Origin: Lentzea fradiae
GTDB lineage: Bacteria; Actinomycetota; Actinomycetes; Mycobacteriales; Pseudonocardiaceae
Assembly: GCF_900100955.1 (NCBI RefSeq)
Contig: NZ_FNCC01000027.1
Span: 1 to 44,078, forward strand
Direction of reading: 5' to 3'
Length of the DNA stretch: 44,078 bases
The notes under the pieces are model-generated. The model had not been told where the DNA came from, did not search any database, and was given only the letters and a program-made list of their open reading frames with translations. Below, one piece after another: positions 38,661-44,078 of this stretch. The first letter of the stretch is position 1. Each line of letters opens with the position of its first letter. The position numbers and the translations under genes are program-made.

Positions 38661-39691
38661 CGCTCAATGATGGGGGAGTCCATCGGACCGTTCACGGGGA
38701 CGTCCTTCGGCAGGATCGGCTCGAAACGTACCTCTTCCAGCAGCATGTACTGCTCCACCGAGATGGGATCGCCGGGACTGAAGCCGTACTGGGGTGTGGT
38801 CACGACCTCGCGCTTGTACACGGGCAGGCCGGTGCTCTTGTTGATGAGCAGCTGGACCTCCAGCCCGGTGAACTGGAAGCTCGGCGGCGCGGGGATCGCC
38901 ACCCCGACGCCCCACCGGTCCTGCTCGAACTCCACCTCGCCCAACCGCCGCGCCCCGTCCAGGCTCGCGATCATCTCGAAAGCGGCGCTGCGCTGGTCAG
39001 GACGGATGTTGGAGACCATCATCTCCATCGCGAGCATCGCGATCCGGTACGTGTCGTTCCGGACGAACTTCCCCAGCGCGCTCTTCAGCTTCACCGGGTC
39101 GGCGGGCAACGAGTCCAGCGACTCGAACCGTACGTCGGCGTGGGCGGACATCTGGAACCCGGAAACCGCGGTCTTCTGCAACATGGGCTGCACCGGCCCG
39201 AATCGCACCGACCGGCTCCCGCCGACCTGCGGCGCCGTCGCCGGCTTGCCCGCCGCCGTCCACCCGTCGTAGCCGTCCCCCAGCACCGAGGGCCCGGCGT
39301 GCGCCTGCTGGACCACCGTGATCTGGGTGTCGGCACTGACCCACCGCTCGTTCGTCGACGTGAACAGCGCGGCATACGGCCTCGCCGGGTCACCGACGAC
39401 CATCAGCGACCAGTTGGCGCTCATCAGGTGCCACCACCGCGGCTTGGCAGGCTGCACAGGCTGCGCGGGTTCGGGCCGCGCGGGTTCGGGCGGCGAAGGC
39501 AACAGGACGACGACAAGCACGATCACCGCGCCCATGACCAGCAACGGCGCGAGCTTCCGCAGGCCCCGCCACCGAGGCGCGCGTTCCCGCGGCAGCGCGA
39601 GGATCTGCGCGAGGTCGCGTTCCATCCGCTCGCGGTCAGCCTCCGGCACAGGCGGCTTCGCCCGGGCCAGGGCCTTCATGAGGTCTTCCAT
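38657..39691 (-). CDS. CU044_5270 family membrane protein, partner of the ECF sigma factor
   Basis: The 344-residue product has a short cytoplasmic N-terminus rich in basic and acidic residues, one transmembrane helix (LAPLLVMGAVIVLVVVLL) at about 45-62, a Pro/Glu linker and a large external domain. ATG 39691 has GAGGGA upstream and overlaps the sigma gene by 16 nt; longer frames to 39787 lie wholly inside the sigma gene. CU044_5270 proteins commonly follow ECF sigma genes in actinobacteria, suggesting an anti-sigma or signal-sensing role, which is inferred. Confidence 0.8.
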   Translation of the reverse strand: MEDLMKALARAKPPVPEADRERMERDLAQILALPRERAPRWRGLRKLAPLLVMGAVIVLVVVLLPSPPEPARPEPAQPVQPAKPRWWHLMSANWSLMVVGDPARPYAALFTSTNERWVSADTQITVVQQAHAGPSVLGDGYDGWTAAGKPATAPQVGGSRSVRFGPVQPMLQKTAVSGFQMSAHADVRFESLDSLPADPVKLKSALGKFVRNDTYRIAMLAMEMMVSNIRPDQRSAAFEMIASLDGARRLGEVEFEQDRWGVGVAIPAPPSFQFTGLEVQLLINKSTGLPVYKREVVTTPQYGFSPGDPISVEQYMLLEEVRFEPILPKDVPVNGPMDSPIIER

Positions 39692-40149
39692 GACTCCCTC
39701 GCACGGTCGGTGGTGGGCGTCGAGAGAGCGGCCTGCAACCGCCGCCGGGCACGGTGCAACCGCACGGAGAACGTCGCCGTAGTGCACCCGAGCACCTGAG
39801 CGGCCTCAGCCGAGGTCAAGCCGTGCCACGCGATGAGCGTCAGCACCTCCTGGTCGGACTCCGCCAGGCTCGTCAACGCCGCCCCCAGCTCGATCACCGC
39901 GAGGTCATCGGCGGCAGGGACGTCCATCAGCTCGTAGTGCGTGGCCTGCCTGCGCGCCGCGCGCACCAGGTTGCGCGCGATCCCGAGCAACCACGGCAGA
40001 GCGTTCGACGGCATCTGGTCGAGCTTGCGCCAGGCGATCGTGAAGGTCTCGCTGGTGATGTCCTCCGCGAGCCGCGCCCCCGCATGACTTGCGGCATACG
40101 CGAGCACCCGCGGGTAGCACTCGCGGTAGACGGCCGGAAAGTCCTCCAC
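39676..40149 (-). CDS. ECF-type RNA polymerase sigma factor
   Basis: The product has 157 residues with region 2 (VYRECYPRVLAYAASHAGARLAEDITSETF, cited in parts) and region 4 (LTSLAESDQEVLTLIAWHGLTSAEAAQVLG, then SVRLHRARRRLQ). GTG 40149 is chosen because GGGAGGGG lies 6 nt upstream; GTG 40170 lacks an SD. It heads the series sigma, CU044_5270 protein, LysR. The signal is unknown. Confidence 0.86.
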   Translation of the reverse strand: MEDFPAVYRECYPRVLAYAASHAGARLAEDITSETFTIAWRKLDQMPSNALPWLLGIARNLVRAARRQATHYELMDVPAADDLAVIELGAALTSLAESDQEVLTLIAWHGLTSAEAAQVLGCTTATFSVRLHRARRRLQAALSTPTTDRARESWKTS

Positions 40150-40197
40150 GATCGCCCCCTCCCTCTTCACGAGGTAGTGCGCCGATCGCGCGGGTTC

Positions 40198-40365
40198 TTA
40201 CTGTTGAGTGACGCGCGTCACATCACGAAGGAATGCCGACCACGCTTCGCCCGACACCGGCAGGTGGGTGGCGGGCGCCTTGCTGTCCCGGATGCCGACG
40301 CCACGTCCGACCTCGACGCAGTCGCTGGAGTCCTCGCTGTAGGAGCTCTTGCGCCAGTTCGCCAT
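40198..40365 (-). CDS. DUF397 protein, copy 1 of 4
   Basis: The 55-residue protein MANWRKSSYSEDSSDCVEVG... ends SAFLRDVTRVTQQ and is a typical DUF397 domain, a small partner of XRE-DUF5753 regulators (WhiJ-type loci). Its upstream spacer has collapsed to 10 nt and has lost the GAGGAGG present before the other copies, leaving AAGG. Translation may rely on coupling to copy 2; an in-frame ATG at 40389 overlapping copy 2 is the alternative start. Confidence 0.88.
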   Translation of the reverse strand: MANWRKSSYSEDSSDCVEVGRGVGIRDSKAPATHLPVSGEAWSAFLRDVTRVTQQ

Positions 40366-40375
40366 ACGGAACGCC

Positions 40376-40543
40376 TTACCGCTGCGCATCGCGCGTCACA
40401 TCGCGGAGGAACGCCGACCACGCCTCCGCCGACACCTGCAGATGGGTGGCCGGTGCCTTGCTGTCGCGGATGCCGACCCCGTGCCCTACCTCGACGCAGT
40501 CGCTGGAGTCTGCGCTGTAGGAACTCTTGCGCCAGTTCGCCAT
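40376..40543 (-). CDS. DUF397 protein, copy 2 of 4
   Basis: The 55-residue product begins MANWRKSSYSADSSDC and ends DVTRDAQR. It differs from copy 1 at only a few positions. ATG 40543 has GAGGAGG at the usual distance; this SD is formed partly by the stop codon region of copy 3 (TGAGGAGG). Function as a partner of the XRE protein is inferred from family context. Confidence 0.9.
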   Translation of the reverse strand: MANWRKSSYSADSSDCVEVGHGVGIRDSKAPATHLQVSAEAWSAFLRDVTRDAQR

Positions 40544-40557
40544 GCGGAACGCCCTCC

Positions 40558-40737
40558 TCAGGTCAGTCCTTGGTCCTTACCGCCTTGCGTCACGTCTCGA
40601 AGGAATGCCGACCACGCTTCGCCCGACACCGGCAGGTGGGTGACGGGCGCCTTGCTGTCCCGGATGCCGATGCCGTGTCCGACCTCGATGCAGTCGCTGG
40701 CGTCGGGGCTGTAGGAGCTCTTGCGCCAGGTTGACAT
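40558..40737 (-). CDS. DUF397 protein, copy 3 of 4 (C-terminally extended)
   Basis: The 59-residue product starts MSTWRKSSYSPDASDC and has a different C-terminus, VTQGGKDQGLT. A small indel shifts the frame just before the ancestral TAA (read as CGG TAA in copies 2 and 4, but GGT AAG here), so translation runs on through the old spacer to a TGA that abuts the SD of copy 2. The frame upstream to 40815 has no start support. Confidence 0.88.
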   Translation of the reverse strand: MSTWRKSSYSPDASDCIEVGHGIGIRDSKAPVTHLPVSGEAWSAFLRDVTQGGKDQGLT

Positions 40738-40769
40738 GCGGAACGCCTCCTCAGGCCGGCCTCTGGTCC

Positions 40770-40937
40770 TTACCGCTGCGCGTCGCGCGTCAAGCCGCGG
40801 AGGAACGCCGACCACGCCTCCGGTGACACCGGCAGGTGGATGGCCGGAGCCTTGCTGTCCCGGATGCCGACGCCGTGTCCGACCTCGACGCAGTCGCTGG
40901 AGTTCGCGCTGTGGGAGCTCTTGCGCCAGTTCGACAT
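40770..40937 (-). CDS. DUF397 protein, copy 4 of 4 (next to the XRE gene)
   Basis: The 55-residue product reads MSNWRKSSHSANSSDC... and ends LRGLTRDAQR. GAGGAGG precedes ATG 40937, and the XRE stop lies 13 nt upstream. Being first after the regulator it may be the original partner from which the others were duplicated; it has a few private changes (SSHS, PAIHL, RGL). Confidence 0.9.
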   Translation of the reverse strand: MSNWRKSSHSANSSDCVEVGHGVGIRDSKAPAIHLPVSPEAWSAFLRGLTRDAQR

Positions 40938-40950
40938 GTGGAACGCCTCC

Positions 40951-41781
40951 TCAGGTCAGCAGGCTGGTGATCAGCCTCCTGGATTGTTCCGGATCCAAAG
41001 CCTGAGCGTCGAGCCGCTTCAGCACTGTGGAGTAGACGGTGAGCGACTTCTTGTTCTCGATGAAGAGACCTGAGGTCTCGCCTTCGAGGAAGACGACCGG
41101 TTCGTACTTCTCGTAGCCGAGCCGGAGGAACGAACCGGAGCTTCCGGCGTTCGGCCCCGCCGAGAACGGGACCACCCGCAGGGTTATGTACGAGCGTTGC
41201 GACATCGCCAGCAGGTGGAGGTACTGGTCGTTCATCATGTCCGGCGCTCCGGCCGGTACGCGCAACGCCGGTTCGTAGATGTAGAACACGAACGTGCGGC
41301 TCCAGTGGAAGAGCTTGCGGCGTTCGAGCTTCGCTTCGATGACCTTTTCGTAGTCGACCTCCTTGCTGTGGACAGCGCCTTCGACAACGGCACGCATGTA
41401 GTCCGCAGTCTGGAGATGTCCCGGAATGAGAATGGTCGACCAGACAGTGATCTCGTTGGCCAGGCGCTCTTGGGTGAGCAAAACCGGAATCTGATCGGGT
41501 GGCCCCTCTTCCGGAAACTCGAGGTAGCCGTTCTCGCGCGTCTCGTGGAACAGGGCGGTCAGGTACTTGATCTCAGCTGGTGTGGCGCGGCAGTAGCCGA
41601 GCAGCAGCATCACGTCGACCTCGGTCACGCCGCCCTTGCCGCGCACCAGGTCGGAGAGCTTGGACTCGTCCCAGTCGAGATCCTGAGCGATCTTGCGCTG
41701 AGTGAGCCCGGTCCGTGCGATGACGTTGCGGACGCCATCGCCGAACTCGCGGCCCACCACGCTGGACTTCCGCAGTGGCAT
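40951..41781 (-). CDS. XRE-family HTH regulator with DUF5753 domain (WhiJ/Scr1-like)
   Basis: The 276-residue protein has an HTH_31-type domain at about 10-65 (TGLTQRKIAQDLDWDESKLSDLV) and a DUF5753 domain at about 90-270, with ILIPGHLQTADYMRAV and the terminal SLTVYSTVLKRLDAQAL. Such proteins pair with DUF397 partners in actinomycetes and influence development in Streptomyces (WhiJ group). ATG 41781 lacks an SD; TATTCT about 14 nt upstream may be a -10, giving a very short leader. Frames running to 42069 extend into kbl and are shadows. Base composition is less GC-rich than its neighbours. Confidence 0.88.
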   Translation of the reverse strand: MPLRKSSVVGREFGDGVRNVIARTGLTQRKIAQDLDWDESKLSDLVRGKGGVTEVDVMLLLGYCRATPAEIKYLTALFHETRENGYLEFPEEGPPDQIPVLLTQERLANEITVWSTILIPGHLQTADYMRAVVEGAVHSKEVDYEKVIEAKLERRKLFHWSRTFVFYIYEPALRVPAGAPDMMNDQYLHLLAMSQRSYITLRVVPFSAGPNAGSSGSFLRLGYEKYEPVVFLEGETSGLFIENKKSLTVYSTVLKRLDAQALDPEQSRRLITSLLT

Positions 41782-41808
41782 GGCGGAGAAACTAGAATAA
41801 ATACGAGT

Positions 41809-41865
41809 ACCGGCTCCATCTCTCACTTCCAAATAGCCCTGAAGGAAGTACTTTTTGGAGCCGGT
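41809..41865. repeat. nested inverted repeat between kbl and the XRE gene
   Basis: ACCGGCTCC and GGAGCCGGT (9 bp) enclose ACTTCC and GGAAGT (6 bp), with equal 7-nt internal segments on each side and a 13-nt centre. It could be the tdh-kbl terminator on the minus strand, or a two-part operator for the XRE regulator upstream of its own promoter. Confidence 0.6.
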
Positions 41866-41881
41866 CCAAGCGACCCTACGG

Positions 41882-43060
41882 CTACATTTTCGCGCGTGCA
41901 GCGACAAATGCGTCAACGGCGCGATAGACGTCATCGGTCGTATGCGCTGCCGACATCTGCGTACGGATGCGTGCCTTGCCGTGGGGCACCACGGGGTACG
42001 AGAACCCGATGACGTAGATGCCCTGTTCCAGCAGCAGGTCGGCGAGACGGCCCGCCTTCGCCGCGTCACCGATCATCACCGGGATGATCGGGTGCTCGCC
42101 GGGCAGCAGGTCGAAGCCCTCCTCCGTCATGCGGCGGCGGAACAGCTCCGTGTTCTCCCGCAAGCGCGTGAGCAGCTCGGACGAGTTCGACAGCAGGTCC
42201 AGCGCGGCGATCGCGGCGGCGGTGATCGACGGTGCCAGCGAGTTGGAGAACAGGTACGGGCGGGAGCGCTGGCGCAGCAGTTCGATGATCTCCGCGCGGC
42301 CGGACGTGTAGCCGCCCGACGCGCCGCCGAGCGCCTTGCCGAGGGTGCCCGTGACGATGTCGACGCGGTCCTGCACGCCGAACAGCTCCGGAGTGCCGCG
42401 GCCGGTCGGTCCGGTGAAGCCGACGGCGTGCGAGTCGTCGACCATGACCAGCGCGTTGTAGCGCTCGGCCAGGTCGCAGATCTCGTCCAGCGGCGCCAGG
42501 TAGCCGTCCATCGAGAACACGCCGTCGGTCGCGATGAGGCGGTAGCGCGCGTCGGCCGCGTCCTTGAGCTGGCGCTCCAGGTCGTCCATGTCGCGGTTCT
42601 TGTAGCGGAACCGCCGAGCCTTGGACAGCCGCACGCCGTCGATGATCGACGCGTGGTTCAGCTCGTCGGAGATGATCGCGTCCTCCGCGCCGAGCAGCGT
42701 CTCGAACAGGCCGCCGTTCGCGTCGAAGCACGAGCTGTACAGGATCGTGTCGTCGGTGCCGAGGAACTCGCTGAGCTTGCGCTCCAGTTCCTTGTGCGGT
42801 TCCTGCGTTCCGCAGATGAACCGCACCGACGCCATGCCGAAGCCCCACTCGTCGAGCGCCTTCTTCGCGGCCTCGATGAGCGTCGGGTGGTCGGCGAGGC
42901 CGAGGTAGTTGTTGGCGCAGAAGTTCAGGACCTCGTCGCCGGAACCGACGCGGACGGCGGCGTTCTGCGGGGTGCCGATCACGCGCTCGGACTTGTAGAG
43001 CCCGGCCTCCCGGATCTCCCCGATCGTCTTGACCAGGTCGTTCTTCAGCTCGCCGTACAT
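41882..43060 (-). CDS. kbl: glycine C-acetyltransferase (2-amino-3-ketobutyrate CoA ligase)
   Basis: This PLP enzyme splits 2-amino-3-ketobutyrate with CoA to glycine and acetyl-CoA, the second step of threonine breakdown. The 392-residue product has FCANNYLGLADHP at about 47-59, DDSHAVGF at 208-215 and the PLP lysine K242 in GTLGKALGGASGG. ATG 43060 overlaps the tdh stop (ATGA), so the two enzymes of the pathway are co-translated. Confidence 0.96.
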   Translation of the reverse strand: MYGELKNDLVKTIGEIREAGLYKSERVIGTPQNAAVRVGSGDEVLNFCANNYLGLADHPTLIEAAKKALDEWGFGMASVRFICGTQEPHKELERKLSEFLGTDDTILYSSCFDANGGLFETLLGAEDAIISDELNHASIIDGVRLSKARRFRYKNRDMDDLERQLKDAADARYRLIATDGVFSMDGYLAPLDEICDLAERYNALVMVDDSHAVGFTGPTGRGTPELFGVQDRVDIVTGTLGKALGGASGGYTSGRAEIIELLRQRSRPYLFSNSLAPSITAAAIAALDLLSNSSELLTRLRENTELFRRRMTEEGFDLLPGEHPIIPVMIGDAAKAGRLADLLLEQGIYVIGFSYPVVPHGKARIRTQMSAAHTTDDVYRAVDAFVAARAKM

Positions 43061-44078
43061 CAGGCTCCCGTCCAGTCGAGGATGACCTTGCCGCACTTGC
43101 CCTCGCGCGCGGTCGCGAACGCTTCCGCGTGCTGCGTGTGGTCGTACCGGTGCGTGATCACCGGTGCGAGGTCGAGGCCGCGCTGCAGCAGCACGGTCAT
43201 CGAGTACCAGGTCTCGAACATCTCGCGGCCGTAGATGCCCTTGATGTGCAGCATCTTCAGCACGACGCTGCTCCAGTCGACGGCGAACTCGTCCGCGGGC
43301 AGGCCCAGCATCGCGATGCGGCCGCCGTGGGCCATGTTCGCGATCATGTCCCGCATCGCGACGGGCTTGCCGGACATCTCCATGCCGACGTCGAAGCCCT
43401 CCGCCATGCCCAGCTCGGCCTGCGCGTCCGCGATCGTCTTCTCGGCGACGTTCAGCGCGAGGTCGACGCCGACCTTGCGGGCCAGTTCGAGGCGGTGCTC
43501 GGAGATGTCGGTGATCACGACGTTGCGCGCGCCCGCGTGCTTCGCGACGGCGGCGGCCATGATGCCGATCGGACCGGCGCCGGTGATGATCACGTCCTCG
43601 CCGATGACCGGGAAGCTCAGCGCCGTGTGCACGGCGTTGCCGAACGGGTCGAAGATCGCGGCGACGTCCAGGTCGACCTCGGTGCGGTGCACCCACGCGT
43701 TCTGCTCGGGCAGCACCACGTACTGCGCGAACGCGCCGTCGGAGTGCACGCCGAGGCCGCGCGTGTTCGCGCACAGGTGGCGGCGGCCTGCCTTGCAGTT
43801 GCGGCACGTCCCGCACACCAGGTGGCCCTCGCCGCTGACCAGGTCGCCGACCTTCACGCCGCTCACGGACGCGCCGACCTCGACGACCTCGCCGACGAAC
43901 TCGTGCCCGATCACGAGCGGCGCCTTGATGTTGGCGGCAGCCCAGTCGTCCCACGAGTCGATGTGCAGGTCGGTGCCGCAGATCCCCGTCCGCAGCACTC
44001 TGACCAGCACGTCCGTCGGTCCGGGGGTGGGGTCCGGGACGTCGGTCAGTTCCAGGCCAGGCCCGGCGGCGACCTTGA
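43060..44078 (-). CDS. tdh: L-threonine 3-dehydrogenase (5' end beyond the window)
   Basis: This zinc- and NAD-dependent medium-chain dehydrogenase oxidises threonine to 2-amino-3-ketobutyrate, which Kbl cleaves. Visible are the catalytic zinc ligands in GICGTDLH and GHEFVGEV, the structural zinc cysteines in CGTCRNCKAGRRHLC, the NAD fold GAGPIGIMAA and a C-terminal GKVILDW. The frame stays open to the right edge (codons from 44076 read KVAAGPGLELTDVPD), so only the first few residues are missing; the GTG at 44010 is an internal Val. Confidence 0.95.
   Translation of the reverse strand, partial: KVAAGPGLELTDVPDPTPGPTDVLVRVLRTGICGTDLHIDSWDDWAAANIKAPLVIGHEFVGEVVEVGASVSGVKVGDLVSGEGHLVCGTCRNCKAGRRHLCANTRGLGVHSDGAFAQYVVLPEQNAWVHRTEVDLDVAAIFDPFGNAVHTALSFPVIGEDVIITGAGPIGIMAAAVAKHAGARNVVITDISEHRLELARKVGVDLALNVAEKTIADAQAELGMAEGFDVGMEMSGKPVAMRDMIANMAHGGRIAMLGLPADEFAVDWSSVVLKMLHIKGIYGREMFETWYSMTVLLQRGLDLAPVITHRYDHTQHAEAFATAREGKCGKVILDWTGA

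Noticed and set aside
41431..41450. TGGTCGACCA near 41434 as a second dre-like operator
   Set aside because: It lacks the central TA spacing of the dre core and lies inside the XRE coding sequence.

Overview
The window is high-GC (about 70% by eye), gene-dense DNA from an actinomycete. The gene order rsmG-parA-parB, the block Nudix-DUF6049-murJ-pseudokinase-sigM-anti-sigma-trxB-trxA-cwlM, the DUF397/XRE-DUF5753 cassette and a DasR-type operator all suggest a Pseudonocardiaceae-like organism (Lentzea, Saccharothrix or Actinosynnema type); the genus is inference. The left end is origin-proximal: it carries the chromosome partition genes and five parS or parS-like palindromes. No rRNA, tRNA, CRISPR array, insertion sequence or prophage was seen.

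Layout. 1-2970: rsmG, parA and parB overlap by 4 nt each and end at a bidirectional hairpin. 3008-6125: a D-Ala-D-Ala ligase and an aminotransferase on the minus strand, then a GNAT acetyltransferase on the plus strand. 6146-16554: a long minus-strand envelope and redox block, read from right to left as Nudix, DUF6049, murJ, pseudokinase, sigM, anti-sigma factor, trxB, trxA and cwlM, with several 4-nt stop/start overlaps. 16624-20880: pcnA, a small LuxR-type HTH protein, an MFS permease, a YqgE/AlgH protein and an SdpI-family membrane protein with a Cys-rich tail. 20992-23922: leuS behind what looks like a leucine attenuator, with a 9-residue leader peptide containing Leu-Leu-Leu and a terminator-like hairpin.

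23975-29926: a TetR regulator divergent from an MmpL/RND exporter, then a secreted beta-propeller and a DUF2339 membrane protein. 30031-35137: a ribose operon in the order rbsR, rbsA, rbsC, rbsB, rbsK, with an operator and a likely leaderless promoter. 35249-36880: ptsI (PTS enzyme I), whose start codon lies inside a 14-bp palindrome identical in its core to the DasR responsive element. 36877-37795: ridA and a marR gene diverging from two copies of a 16-18 bp palindrome. 37815-40149: an ECF sigma factor, a CU044_5270-family membrane protein and a LysR regulator whose reading frames overlap in series.

40198-41781: an XRE-DUF5753 regulator followed by four tandem DUF397 genes, three of them too short to be found by a simple ORF length cutoff. 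41882-44078: kbl and tdh, which convert threonine to glycine; tdh runs off the right edge.

Most of the window is conserved housekeeping sequence. The parts most worth a second look are the leuS leader, the DUF397 array with its repeated spacers and indels, the dre site on the ptsI start codon, the paired palindromes between ridA and marR, and the parS sites that are read as codons.
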